DNA of 28,294 nt from JAFAGX01 sp035623255 (GCA_035623255.1 DASPTU010000001.1:1-28294), one strand, 5' to 3'; positions 1 through 8,104 are shown, counted from the first letter of the stretch. A program made the numbers and translations. The notes: a model not told the origin generated them from the sequence alone.

Positions 1-1
1 G

Positions 2-634
2 ATGAACGAGCAGGAGCGCACAACGGTCGCTTACCACGAGGCAGGGCACGCACTCGTCGCTGAACTGGTCCCGCACGGCGAACCTGTGAGCAAGATCAGC
101 ATCGTTCCACATAGCCGTGGAGCCTTAGGCTACACAATGCAGATGCCAACGGAAGATCGATACCTGCTTACGATGGACGAGCTGCGCGACAGAATCGCCA
201 CCATGTTGGGTGGGCGCGCCGGCGAAATGGTGGAGTTCGGCACGATCAGCACTGGTGCCAGTGACGACATCATGCGGGCGACGGATTTGGCCCGCCGTAT
301 GGTCACCGAGTTCGGCATGAGCGAAAAACTCGGATCCGTGCGCTACGCAGGCCAACAACTGCAGTATCTGGGCGGCTCGATCGAAGACAACGGCCAGATC
401 AGCCCGGAGACGCGATACACGATTGACGGAGAGGTTCAGCGGTTTGTGATGGAGCAGTATGATCGTGCTCAGTCCCTATTGAAGAAACATCACGCCGCGC
501 ATACAACCCTGGCTCAGCAGCTGCTGAAGCAGGAAACAGTGACGGGCACTGATGTGCAACAAGCGTTGGCGAGGAATCCTGGCGAGAATTCCCCGGCGGA
601 GACTGCTCACCTGGCTGAACTCTCCAAGGCATAG
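2..634 (+). CDS. ftsH: ATP-dependent zinc metalloprotease FtsH, C-terminal part (5' end outside window)
   Basis: This is the peptidase domain of FtsH, the membrane-anchored AAA+ protease that extracts and degrades misfolded membrane and cytosolic proteins. The zinc-binding HEAGH lies at residues 12-16 of the visible part. The sequence GASDDI near residue 85-90 supplies the third, aspartate ligand by comparison with E. coli FtsH, and FGMSEKLG follows as in the family. The reading frame is open to the window edge and the AAA+ module is absent, so the ATG at position 2 is an internal Met codon and the gene is cut by the window, not truncated. About 194 residues follow HEAGH, close to the family norm. 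It ends 20 bases before the phosphoglycerate mutase start on the same strand and may share a transcript with it. The identification is secure. Confidence 0.95.
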   Translation: MNEQERTTVAYHEAGHALVAELVPHGEPVSKISIVPHSRGALGYTMQMPTEDRYLLTMDELRDRIATMLGGRAGEMVEFGTISTGASDDIMRATDLARRMVTEFGMSEKLGSVRYAGQQLQYLGGSIEDNGQISPETRYTIDGEVQRFVMEQYDRAQSLLKKHHAAHTTLAQQLLKQETVTGTDVQQALARNPGENSPAETAHLAELSKA

Positions 635-654
635 CGGCAAGAGGGATATTGAAG

Positions 655-1413
655 ATGCGCAAGATCGTATTGCTCCGCCACGGAGAAAGTGTCTGGAACA
701 AAGAGAACCTCTTTACCGGTTGGACAGACGTCGATCTTTCACAGAAAGGCGTAGAGGAGGCCAAAACGGCGGGGGTCACGCTTAAGGAGCAGCGGTACAG
801 CTTCGACCTCGTTTTCACGTCGGTGTTGAAACGGGCAATCCGTACTGCATGGATTGTTTTGGATGAGATGGATCTCATGTGGATTCCCATCCAGCTCGAC
901 TGGCGACTCAATGAGAGGCATTACGGCGCATTGCAAGGGCTCAACAAGGCCCAAACAGCGGCGACATATGGGGAAGCACAAGTGAAACTCTGGCGCCGGA
1001 GCTACGATGTCCGTCCACCAGCGCTCGAGGAGACGGACCCACGCTATGCCGGGAAGGATCCACGTTACAAGGACCTGACAAAACAACAACTTCCCCTAAC
1101 GGAGTGCCTTAAGGACACCGTGGAGCGCTTCCTGCCATGCTGGCATGAGCTGATCGCCCCCAGTATTCGATCCTGCAAGCAAATACTGATCGCGGCCCAC
1201 GGCAATAGCCTGCGGGCCCTGGTGAAATATTTGGAAGATGTCCCAGAGCAACAGATCGTTGATCTCAACATTCCTACTGGAGTGCCTCTGGTCGAGGAAC
1301 TTGATGACGACCTCAAGTCTGTTCGTCACTACTATCTGGGGGATCCCGCGCGAATCGAGCAGGCGATCAAGGGAGCTGCAAGCATAAGCAAGACGAACGC
1401 TGATCACAGATAG
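655..1413 (+). CDS. gpmA: 2,3-bisphosphoglycerate-dependent phosphoglycerate mutase
   Basis: This cytosolic glycolytic enzyme interconverts 3- and 2-phosphoglycerate through a phosphohistidine. The catalytic RHGES is at residues 8-12 (His9), TGWTDVDLS follows at 21-29, LNERHYG at 85-91 (acid/base Glu87), YDVRPP at 117-122 and the second active-site His182 sits in AAHGNSLR. The length of 252 aa matches the family. I chose the ATG at 655 over the in-frame TTG at 649 because GAGGGA at 641-646 is 8 bases from the ATG but only 2 from the TTG. It stands between ftsH and an AI-2E permease on the same strand with short gaps. A central glycolytic gene inside a stress cluster is unusual, and it may be a second, accessory copy in the genome (inference). 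Confidence 0.93.
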   Translation: MRKIVLLRHGESVWNKENLFTGWTDVDLSQKGVEEAKTAGVTLKEQRYSFDLVFTSVLKRAIRTAWIVLDEMDLMWIPIQLDWRLNERHYGALQGLNKAQTAATYGEAQVKLWRRSYDVRPPALEETDPRYAGKDPRYKDLTKQQLPLTECLKDTVERFLPCWHELIAPSIRSCKQILIAAHGNSLRALVKYLEDVPEQQIVDLNIPTGVPLVEELDDDLKSVRHYYLGDPARIEQAIKGAASISKTNADHR

Positions 1414-1429
1414 CGAGGAGTGGACCACA

Positions 1430-2494
1430 ATGTTCTCAGTCGACGATCGAACCGGAAATGTGGTCACGACCGTGATTCTCTTCCTGATCGCGGCGGCTAT
1501 CCTTTATTTGGCGCGTGTTGCGTTTCTTATTCTGCTGGGTTCTATTCTGTTCGCGCATCTGCTGGAACCCGCAGTCAAGGCGGTACAACTGCACTCGCGC
1601 CTGGGGCGGGGCCATCGCAACTGGGCGATTGCCCAAGTGTACCTTGTTGGCACGATTGTGTTTGGAGGCCTAGGGTATGAATTTGGTTCCCGGGTTGCCG
1701 CCCAGTTAAAGAATTTCAACTCGGCTCTGCCCGAAATTCTGCGCGGGCTTGTCACTGGCCAGGTTGTCTCCCAGCTGGAAGTCGAGCACGGCTTGAGCGC
1801 GGTTCAGCAACTGCAGATACACGATTGGTTAGCTCGTCACCAGGATTTCATTGCTGCCACCTTGAAGCGCGGTGCGGCAGCTACAGCACACGTCGCCGCC
1901 AACGCGGCATGGCTCTTGGTCATTCCTGTGTTGGCCATCTTTATCTTGCGAGATCGCAGTCGGATCGAGGACGCGATTCTCAAAGCCGTTGAGCGGAAGG
2001 GCCAGCCAACAACTCTTGGGAAGTTTTTGCGGCATATTGATGTGACGCTTGCCAACTATATGCGCGCACAGCTCATGCTGGCCGCCTTGTCATTTGTCTT
2101 CTACAGCACTGCGTTGCTGATCCTGAGGTTCCCGTATGCCTTGCCTCTGGCCATCGTCGGTGGTGTCCTAGAGTTCCTTCCGGCGGTGGGCTGGATCTCT
2201 TCCGCCGCAGTGATCCTCACGATTGGCGCCCTGGTGCACGCGCACTGGATCTGGATGGCAGGTTTGATCGTTGTGTGGAGGGTCGTGCAGGACTATGTGA
2301 ACTCTCCTCGCATCATGGGGCGCAATTTGCAGCTACCGTCCCTGCTCGTGTTAGTTGCTTTCATGATCGGAGGTCAAGTGGGAGGTATTGCGGGTATCTA
2401 TCTCTCGGTCCCCATAGTCGCCGTGCTGCGAACCGCCTGGCTGGATTCCCTTGGGATTGAAAACTCCTCGACTACTGATCCGGCGACGAACTGA
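1430..2494 (+). CDS. AI-2E family transporter (permease), full length
   Basis: This 354-aa multi-spanning inner-membrane protein belongs to the AI-2E transporter family (PF01594), whose members export or exchange small solutes, with Na+/H+ antiport or autoinducer-2 export shown for some. Hydrophobic segments start at about residue 12. The family-typical C-terminal block holds FLPAVGW, WRVVQDYVNSPRIMG and GGIAGIYLSVP, the last about 35 residues before the end. GAGGAG at 1415-1420 lies 9 bases before the ATG, which fixes the start. The stop is 11 bases from the stop of the converging gene on the other strand, with no obvious terminator between. A 5'-truncated paralogue lies at 20000-20716 on the minus strand. 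The substrate cannot be read from the sequence. Confidence 0.9.
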   Translation: MFSVDDRTGNVVTTVILFLIAAAILYLARVAFLILLGSILFAHLLEPAVKAVQLHSRLGRGHRNWAIAQVYLVGTIVFGGLGYEFGSRVAAQLKNFNSALPEILRGLVTGQVVSQLEVEHGLSAVQQLQIHDWLARHQDFIAATLKRGAAATAHVAANAAWLLVIPVLAIFILRDRSRIEDAILKAVERKGQPTTLGKFLRHIDVTLANYMRAQLMLAALSFVFYSTALLILRFPYALPLAIVGGVLEFLPAVGWISSAAVILTIGALVHAHWIWMAGLIVVWRVVQDYVNSPRIMGRNLQLPSLLVLVAFMIGGQVGGIAGIYLSVPIVAVLRTAWLDSLGIENSSTTDPATN

Positions 2495-2505
2495 CAAAAG
2501 GTACA

Positions 2506-3444
2506 TCAGTTACGGTGGCGACAGGGGCTGGGGACAAGCTCCGAGTCGTGGAAACTGGCTAAGACCATTCCCTCCTGTGGAGTCTTGTTGCTGTCCTTTT
2601 CGTAAGCAAATGCGAGAAGTAGGCCTTGGGATGAAGTCCAGAGCAGAAATGGTGCGTGCGTTGCTACTTTCAATTCAAACTTGTCAGCTAACCACTCGCG
2701 ACCGGCCAAAAGGAGCTTCTCCTGCCCGAGATATTTCAGGTGTCCGCCCAGAGTTGTGGTGAATACCGGGTCGGCACTACTGATCTCCTCGAATGTCAGG
2801 AGCTCAACCGGTGTGATCGCTTTCGGATCATGACTCGCGGACCGCGTGATGCTGCTCAACGAGAATGCAGAAATCGGCCAAAGCAAGCCGGCCGCGGCTT
2901 GCACTGGCACGTCCAGGCTCATATTCTGATTCTTATCCCTTGAGTTCGCCGTACACGCGACCTTTCCCGGCAGAAAATCGCAGGTGAGCAGTCCTATATC
3001 CGGCCTCCATCGTAATCTTCGGAATTCCTTTAACTCCACGACGCGGAGATCGCCCGATAGGCGGGCCTCGAAGTTGTCGCTGTGAGCTTCATCGGCAGGC
3101 GAGCGGTAGTTTCTTGTGCCGTTGACTTCGAACGTTCCATCCTCGAGCCTCCAGAGGGTCCACGATTCCGTGAAGTCGTAGACGGCGGGGACGAACGATC
3201 CAATCCCGGCCTGACTGAGAACTTTGTATTCTCCCTCGGCCACCCGCGTGCGTCCTGGCGTTCCGGATTCCGGGCTTTGCTCCCGGGCCTGCTGGGCCGA
3301 AGTGATGCCCGCAAGGTTGTCAGAAGCGGATATTCGCACGTGCAAAGACAGGCAGAAGGACAGAATGAGGACCGCAACACCAGTCGACAACACGATGCCG
3401 GGAAATTCGGCGCACCATCCGTTCGTTGTGTCGTTATGACTCAT
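2506..3444 (-). CDS. hypothetical exported or membrane-anchored protein
   Basis: I do not recognise this 312-aa protein. Residues about 16-36 form one hydrophobic stretch (signal peptide or anchor), followed by a polar linker around 40-70. The rest is soluble and contains GEYKVLSQ, TFEVNGTRNYRS and GLLTCDFLPGKVACT, with no obvious catalytic motif. The beta-rich periodic pattern suggests an envelope protein, and an outer-membrane or DUF3108-like fold is possible but unproven. It is the last gene of the minus-strand run that begins at 6515, starting 21 bases after the stop of a 58-aa small gene. A similar position, at the distal end of the homologous module, is taken by the exported protein at 17995-19065, but I see no convincing sequence similarity between the two. 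No strong ribosome-binding site precedes the ATG. Confidence 0.75.
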   Translation of the reverse strand: MSHNDTTNGWCAEFPGIVLSTGVAVLILSFCLSLHVRISASDNLAGITSAQQAREQSPESGTPGRTRVAEGEYKVLSQAGIGSFVPAVYDFTESWTLWRLEDGTFEVNGTRNYRSPADEAHSDNFEARLSGDLRVVELKEFRRLRWRPDIGLLTCDFLPGKVACTANSRDKNQNMSLDVPVQAAAGLLWPISAFSLSSITRSASHDPKAITPVELLTFEEISSADPVFTTTLGGHLKYLGQEKLLLAGREWLADKFELKVATHAPFLLWTSSQGLLLAFAYEKDSNKTPQEGMVLASFHDSELVPSPCRHRN

Positions 3445-3465
3445 TTACAGTGTCGTCCTCTACAG

Positions 3466-3642
3466 CTACGGTGTCGCCGGCAAGACTCTCTCAGTGAGGG
3501 GGACAACCGATCCGTTCCTCTTCACGGTGCGCCAAAACAGGTGATACTTCGACGTGGCAACATCCCTTACGGTTGCGTCTTCATTGATGAGTACATGGGA
3601 GCCGACTTGGTTCGGGCCTACTAAGTGAACGCTTATGAGCAT
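3466..3642 (-). CDS. small hypothetical protein (58 aa)
   Basis: This is an unrecognised 58-aa open frame starting MLISVHLVGPNQVGS and ending ERVLPATP. GAGGAG lies 5 bases upstream of the ATG, a textbook ribosome-binding site, and the gene sits tightly between the metallothionein-like gene and the exported protein of the same strand. The repaired reading frame of the upstream metallothionein would end at 3633-3635 and so overlap this start by 10 bases, which suggests that the two were translationally coupled before the upstream gene broke. Composition is ordinary, with no Cys, signal peptide or membrane segment. The placement and ribosome-binding site support a real gene. The function is unknown. 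Confidence 0.55.
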   Translation of the reverse strand: MLISVHLVGPNQVGSHVLINEDATVRDVATSKYHLFWRTVKRNGSVVPLTERVLPATP

Positions 3643-3694
3643 GGCTGCTCCTCATTCCCTCTGGAGAACTCTCCATACCGGCCGAATGCCAGGT

Positions 3695-3841
3695 TCACGC
3701 AAGCCCTGTGTTTACAATCGCATTGCCCTTGTGCGCATCCGAACAATAATCGCTGCAATACGCCTCAATGGATGAGACTTGACATTCGCACAGTGAGTAC
3801 GCGCACTTACGTTGAGCGCCTAGATCCAGAACTTCTGCCAT
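3695..3841 (-). pseudogene. metallothionein-like Cys-rich protein, copy 1, frameshifted
   Basis: The 48-aa frame starts MAEVLDLGAQRKCAYSLCEC and has YCSDYCSDA at 28-36, matching the Cys spacing of the intact paralogues at 8410-8592 and 20863-21072 (Cys 13, 18, 20, 29 and 33). KCAxxxCxC followed by YCSxxC is the pattern of bacterial metallothioneins (SmtA/BmtA, PF02069), which bind Zn, Cd or Cu in the cytosol. After residue 39 the frame runs into unrelated residues and stops. One frame away the expected C-terminal block CDCKHRAC continues and stays open to 3633. Only 8 bases separate the Ala36 codon from the Gln-Cys-Asp-Cys block, against 24 in copy 3, so a net 16-base deletion removed 5 residues and the frame. 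Three of eight metal ligands are lost. GAGGT lies about 6 bases before the ATG. Confidence 0.75.
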
Positions 3842-3866
3842 GGCATACCTCGATCCTTGATCCCGT

Positions 3867-5090
3867 TCACGACGGCCGCGAGTGCCGTGATGACATTTGC
3901 GACATGGTGCGCACGTCCATTTCATTCCTGGCGCTGAGTTCAGACGGTGGACGGTAAGCGGCCGCCAAGCGCAATTCGTTACGAATCTGCAGCAGTTGCA
4001 AAATCTGCGAACGTGACACGATTCCCTGCAGAGAACCGTAGGCGACCACCGGAAGCTGATTGACGTCATTGCGAACCATAAGCTTGAGCGCATCCAGAAC
4101 CGGCGTATCGGGGCTCACCGTCTGCAATTCCTTTAGCGGACGCATGGCCTCGCTCATGGTCGTCCGCTCCCAACGGTCGCGTGGAATTTTGGTTACATCT
4201 CGCAGAGTAACGAGCCCAATCAGCCGGCCATGGTCATCCACTGCAAAACATCTCTGACCCGTTGTCAGCAGGTAAATATCTACAAACTCCTGCAAGCTCA
4301 TCCCGTGGTTCACGATCACGCAGTCACCCGACATGACCTCGGAAACACGCAAACCTCGAAGCGCCGACGCAGTCCCCACTTCGGCATAGCTTGCCTTGGC
4401 TGCGTCCATCAGAAACCAGCCAATGAATGCGATCCAAAGGCCGCCGAAGCCGGCGCCGGAAAAAAATTGCCAGATCCCATCGAGGATAAATAAAAGGGCC
4501 ACAACCTGGCCGACGCGTGCGGCGATGCGGGTGGAACGATCGGCATTCTTGGTGATGCCCCAGATGATCGAGCGCAGCACTCGGCCGCCGTCGAGGGGAA
4601 AGCCGGGAATCATGTTGAAGAGCGCCAGCCCAATGTTGATATACCCAAGCCATACCAGGACTTCAGTCACCACCGTGTGCGGCTCGGTCGAGTGCCGCCA
4701 GCCCAACCCCGCGATGGCCCGGCAGCCGAAACCAATAAGCAGGCTGGTGATTGGGCCGGCGATCGCGACCCAGAATTCCGTTTTCGCGTCGGTGGCATCG
4801 TCCTGCATTTGGGAGACGCCGCCCAGCGCGAAGAGGGTGATCGCGCTGATTTTCAGTCCCCTTCTCTGGGCTACAAGCGAATGCGCAAGTTCATGCAGTA
4901 GCAATGTGACGAAAAACAGAGCCGCCGTGACCAGCGCAGTGATCCGGACCTGCAACATGCTCCAGTTCGGGTTTACATGATGGAAGTGCTCGCCAAGAGA
5001 GAAAACAATCAGGGCGGCAATGATGAACCAACTGTAGTGCAGCCCTATCTCGATTCCTGAGATTTTCCCGAGTTTGACGGTAGAACGCAT
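3867..5090 (-). CDS. site-2 protease family (M50) intramembrane metalloprotease with tandem CBS domains
   Basis: This 407-aa polytopic inner-membrane protease would cleave single-span membrane substrates, typically anti-sigma factors or misfolded segments. The zinc motif HELAH is at residues 66-70 inside a transmembrane helix, and the partner motif NMIPGFPLDGGR, with the aspartate ligand, is at 159-170. Two CBS domains follow at about 250-305 (SEVMSGDC, DDHGRLIGLVTLRDV) and 312-368 (MSEAMRPL, GIVSRSQILQLL). CBS pairs bind adenine nucleotides, so activity is probably gated by energy charge (family knowledge, group III site-2 proteases). The Pro/Ser-rich tail has no clear role. It lies in the minus-strand run 25 bases before the metallothionein-like gene and 22 bases after HdeD. 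The AAAGG-containing leader and position fit the chosen ATG. Confidence 0.93.
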   Translation of the reverse strand: MRSTVKLGKISGIEIGLHYSWFIIAALIVFSLGEHFHHVNPNWSMLQVRITALVTAALFFVTLLLHELAHSLVAQRRGLKISAITLFALGGVSQMQDDATDAKTEFWVAIAGPITSLLIGFGCRAIAGLGWRHSTEPHTVVTEVLVWLGYINIGLALFNMIPGFPLDGGRVLRSIIWGITKNADRSTRIAARVGQVVALLFILDGIWQFFSGAGFGGLWIAFIGWFLMDAAKASYAEVGTASALRGLRVSEVMSGDCVIVNHGMSLQEFVDIYLLTTGQRCFAVDDHGRLIGLVTLRDVTKIPRDRWERTTMSEAMRPLKELQTVSPDTPVLDALKLMVRNDVNQLPVVAYGSLQGIVSRSQILQLLQIRNELRLAAAYRPPSELSARNEMDVRTMSQMSSRHSRPS

Positions 5091-5112
5091 GCGCGACCTT
5101 TCTCACACGAAA

Positions 5113-5732
5113 TCATGAAACGGAACGCTGCGTATTCGGCGGCTCGTTGCTCACACCTACGCCGCAAGAAGGGAAGGGCTTCACACTGCTGACGCCACTC
5201 CGGATCTTCACGGCAACAACGACTCTGGCGATGCCGACCATCAAAACTGCCACACCAACCAGCGTTCCGATCGCCCAGACGGAACCGGACGGCCAATTGA
5301 CGAAAATCAACATACCCAACGCGAGGCTGGTGGCAGCTTCGAGCAGAAACCATCCCCAGCCCACGAGCGGCCACTCTGGAATGCTGTTATTGTGGCAAGG
5401 CCTGCCTGGACCAAAAGCAGAGTCCCGAGCAAACCGGTCAATCCTTCCACTCCTGCCATTGGAGCGAACGCGAACGCAACTCCGATAATTCCAAACATTC
5501 CGGCAGACAGTAGTTTCGGGAAGAAACTGCCGGGCTTCTGAGAGTGAAGCGCAAACACGAATTGAGCGATGCCCACTAAAATCAGCACCCACCCCAGCAC
5601 AACGGTGGTGAACTTCGCCGGAGCCAGCGGGTAAACGATCAGGAATGCCCCCAGGACTGCGGTCAGAACACCCATACAGATGGTCCAAGCGGCAGGCTTC
5701 TTCGTTTCGTCAATCAGGCTCTGCACAGACAT
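5113..5732 (-). pseudogene. HdeD family membrane protein, frameshifted
   Basis: HdeD (DUF308, PF03729) is a six-helix inner-membrane protein linked to acid and high-density stress resistance. The first part, from the ATG at 5732 to the residues TITAFQS near 5375, carries four hydrophobic helices. The remaining two helices (PLVGWGWFLLEAATSLALG, then NWPSGSVWAIGTLVGV) continue in another frame to the stop at 5113. One single-base indel near 5370-5385 would restore one protein of about 205 aa, matching the layout of the intact paralogue at 9187-9741. GGAGGT is 5 bases before the ATG. If the frameshift is real, translation ends in a hydrophobic stub lacking the last two helices. If it is a base-calling error, this is a normal hdeD gene. 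The family call is firm and the broken status is less so. Confidence 0.85.
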
Positions 5733-5758
5733 TCCATACCTCCACTATTGTTTTCCAA

Positions 5759-5782
5759 AAGGGAGGTCTTTCGACCTCCCTT
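5759..5782 (-). terminator. intrinsic terminator after DUF1269 copy 1
   Basis: On the minus strand a perfect 10-bp stem (AAGGGAGGTC pairing with GACCTCCCTT) closes a GAAA tetraloop, and a TTTT run follows. It begins 34 bases after the DUF1269 stop and lies just upstream of the HdeD ribosome-binding site. It should separate DUF1269 from the rest of the minus-strand run, at least partly. Confidence 0.8.
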
Positions 5783-5816
5783 CGGACGGGTGCCAACTAC
5801 GCCCAAGGGCCTTGCG

Positions 5817-6515
5817 CTACGAGGCCTTGGCCTTCGCAGCCGCCGCTTTTGCCTTGAGCACCTTGGCCTTTGCCTGCGCCTCACGCTCTGCCGCTTCACG
5901 TCTCTCTTTGGCCTTCTGCAACTGCTCCTGGATCTTTGCGTCCAGTTTGTTGATCTTTTCCTGCAGCTTTGCTTTCCAGTCGGCACGAGCTTGGGCATGC
6001 TCGGCCTTCATCTCGGCCAGGTCGACCTTCATGGCAGCGACGTGCTCTTCATGGAGAGTATGTTTTACTTCCGAAAGAGCGCGCCGGAATACAGTCCCGC
6101 CGAACGCCTCCATGCGCGTGTCGACAGGAGTGGTCCAGTCCTCGTCAATTTCGGCGACCACTGCAAACTTGGTTGGCGTCAATGCCTTGTTGACGTCTTC
6201 GATAAAATCCCCACCGATGCCAACATTGCGCAGGTCAACCGCCGCGCCGGCAACTGCCCCCGTCGCGAGGCCGATCGCGAAACCTGCCGGCCCACCCAGC
6301 AACCCGATCAAGCCTCCAAATGAGGTGCCAAGCAGGGTTCCGATCGGTCCGTAATCGTCCTCCTGTTTTACTGTTACCGTACCATCGGCGTGCTTCGACA
6401 CTACCGCGTAAGCGTAGACGCTGATGCTGCCCTCGCCATCGAGCTGCATGAGCGCCTTTTTTCCGTCGTAGGCCTTGGTTTCATTGTCAAAAACCACCAC
6501 TAGCATTCTGTCCAT
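5817..6515 (-). CDS. DUF1269 family membrane-associated protein, copy 1
   Basis: This 232-aa protein belongs to DUF1269 (PF06897), a family of unknown function. It starts MDRMLVVVFDNETKAYDG. A Gly-rich hydrophobic segment at about 57-98 (GPIGTLLGTSFGGLIG, GGPAGFAIG) looks like a membrane-inserting glycine zipper. The conserved VDTRMEAFGGTVFRR is at 131-145, and a highly charged Ala/Lys/Glu tail at 160-232 is predicted coiled coil. AAGGAG 7 bases upstream fixes the ATG at 6515, so the longer in-frame extension to 6638 is not used. It is very similar to copy 3 (21260-21958, same length) and more distant from copy 2 (7298-8008). A strong terminator follows. It is divergent from the small gene at 6777. 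Membrane-stress adaptation is only inferred from the neighbours. Confidence 0.9.
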   Translation of the reverse strand: MDRMLVVVFDNETKAYDGKKALMQLDGEGSISVYAYAVVSKHADGTVTVKQEDDYGPIGTLLGTSFGGLIGLLGGPAGFAIGLATGAVAGAAVDLRNVGIGGDFIEDVNKALTPTKFAVVAEIDEDWTTPVDTRMEAFGGTVFRRALSEVKHTLHEEHVAAMKVDLAEMKAEHAQARADWKAKLQEKINKLDAKIQEQLQKAKERREAAEREAQAKAKVLKAKAAAAKAKAS

Positions 6516-6776
6516 GATGTTTCTCCTTAAGCCATCCTTGTCACTCTCAAGATTGAGAGTGAGTCCTTTCACCTGCAAGCGAGATTCCATAACCGGAGCA
6601 GGCCCGTTGCCCTTGCCCCCTTTAACCCTTGGCGGCACGAGTCATCTGATGCGGCTTCAAGTCGTGGTATGGACTGTCCTTTGCTAGAATCCGACATCTG
6701 GACATCTGAACATTTACTTGCCGTGCGCGTTTTGCCCTATATCTGTCGCCGCATATGAAAGGAAGGCGATTTGAAT

Positions 6777-6950
6777 ATGCCAACAAATACCGGAGAGGAT
6801 CGAGAAATTAAGGACCGTGTGAACGCGAATGAAGCCGAGTTAGTCCGGGAATCAAAGACACTGGCAAGGAAAGTAAAAGCAAATCTGAATGAAGCAAAGA
6901 GAGCGCCAGCTGACCGGCCAGGTCGCAAGGGCTCGAAACCCAAGAGATGA
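6777..6950 (+). CDS. small basic hypothetical protein (57 aa)
   Basis: This unrecognised 57-aa frame is rich in Lys, Arg and Glu. It starts MPTNTGEDREIKDRVNAN and ends GRKGSKPKR. The middle (residues 15-42) could form one amphipathic charged helix, and the tail is a basic, disordered patch that could contact nucleic acid or a membrane surface (inference). GGAAGG at 6761-6766 lies 10 bases before the ATG and 4 before an in-frame TTG at 6771. It is divergent from DUF1269 copy 1 and 347 bases upstream of copy 2. It has no Cys or membrane segment. Amino-acid composition and the ribosome-binding site argue for a real gene, but no family is recognised. Confidence 0.5.
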   Translation: MPTNTGEDREIKDRVNANEAELVRESKTLARKVKANLNEAKRAPADRPGRKGSKPKR

Positions 6951-7297
6951 CACAAACAGCGTCATCGACCGGAATGGATGCGCCGATTACTGCTCGGATG
7001 CACCTCGTTGATGCTGGTTCGCACCGCGAGGACGGGACAATTCGCCCCGGAAATAACCGCATAGACTTTGTCGCGCAGCGTGTGTGGCGCGGGCTTCGGA
7101 CCAAGAAGCGTGGAGTCGGCAGTTTGGAAGTTTCGCCACAGTGACGGAATAGCGCCGGATCGGCAGTTTCACCCACCCTAGGCACAGTTCCTGTCTCTCC
7201 TCTAAGCCCGCGATTTTAGCACCTCCTCACCTTTAAGACTTTCCGGCCAGTTTGGAAATCCGGATGCAATGTTTGCTTTGCGTAGGAGGAAAACTAT
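6951..7297 (+). other. 347-base stretch without a firm gene, leader of DUF1269 copy 2
   Basis: An open frame at 6947-7144 (65 aa, start overlapping the previous stop as ATGA) is present, but its sequence shows no recognisable family and it lacks its own ribosome-binding site, so I do not call it. The rest holds the upstream region of DUF1269 copy 2, ending in the strong TAGGAGG at 7283-7289. I see no convincing promoter pair, riboswitch or hairpin. Confidence 0.4.
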
Positions 7298-8008
7298 ATG
7301 GATCGCATATTGGTAGTGGTCTTTAGCGAGGCCAGCAAGGCCTTCGAGGGGCGAGACGCACTACAGGAGCTTGATCACGAGGATCTGCTCACGCTTTACA
7401 CCTACGCGATCATCACAAAAACGCAGGACGGCAAAATTGTCGTCAATGAGGAAAAGGATCGGGTAGGGCTCAAGACGGTGCTCGGAAGCTCCCTGGGAAG
7501 CCTCATCGGACTCCTCGTTGGGCCAACGGGATTTGCAGTTGGCGCAATGGCCGGATTCTTGACTGGCCTCGTAGCCGATCTCGACAATTCGCGCGTCAGT
7601 GCTGACTTCGTGGCCGAAGTTTCGAGGGAACTCAAACCTGGCAAGTTTGCATTGGTGGCGGAGGTTAACGAGGACTGGACAAGGTGGGTCGACCTGCGTA
7701 TGGCGGAACTTGGCGGCGTCGCCTATCGCCAGACTCTATCGGAGGTGAAGGACGCGGCGAACTCGGCAGATATCGCTGCCATGAAGGCTGATCTCGCCCT
7801 GCTGAAGGCTGAACAAGCGGAGGCAAATGCAGATCACAAAGCCAAGCTGTACGAAAAGATCAATCAGCTCGAGGCGAAGATTCAGCAGCAGTTGGAAAAA
7901 GCAAAGGAGCGGCATGAGAAAGCGGAGCGCCGGGCGAAAGCCAAGGCCGACGTCCTCAAGGCCAAAGCGTCTGCCACGACGACAAAGGCTGCGGAGACCC
8001 GCGCCTAG
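7298..8008 (+). CDS. DUF1269 family membrane-associated protein, copy 2
   Basis: This 236-aa DUF1269 (PF06897) protein starts MDRILVVVFSEASKAFEGRD. The Gly-rich hydrophobic segment at about 57-98 (GSSLGSLIGLLVGPTG) is kept, as is the following WTRWVDLRMAELGG block, which corresponds to the VDTRMEAxGG block of the other copies. From about 160 a long charged helix (MKADLALLKAEQAEAN, KLYEKINQLEAKIQQQ) ends in an Ala/Lys-rich tail. TAGGAGG lies 8 bases before the ATG, so expression should be strong. It is the most divergent of the three copies. Downstream on the same strand come a small membrane protein and metallothionein-like copy 2, so here the two partners can be co-transcribed, and no terminator follows the stop. 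The function is unknown. Confidence 0.9.
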   Translation: MDRILVVVFSEASKAFEGRDALQELDHEDLLTLYTYAIITKTQDGKIVVNEEKDRVGLKTVLGSSLGSLIGLLVGPTGFAVGAMAGFLTGLVADLDNSRVSADFVAEVSRELKPGKFALVAEVNEDWTRWVDLRMAELGGVAYRQTLSEVKDAANSADIAAMKADLALLKAEQAEANADHKAKLYEKINQLEAKIQQQLEKAKERHEKAERRAKAKADVLKAKASATTTKAAETRA

Positions 8009-8104
8009 TCTAGTACGCAGTTGATTTATGACCACGTGTTTCCACAGGGTAGCTCAAAGGCGATGTCTGGACTACGAGTCGAGCAGTGTTGGCGGGAGGA
8101 TTCC

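Noticed and set aside
3082..3624. 180-aa plus-strand open frame
   Set aside because: It lies antisense to the exported protein at 2506-3444 and the 58-aa gene at 3466-3642, both of which have better coding character and context. No family motif is present.
6947..7144. 65-aa frame overlapping the stop of the small basic gene
   Set aside because: It has no independent ribosome-binding site and no recognisable protein pattern. Only the ATGA overlap speaks for it.
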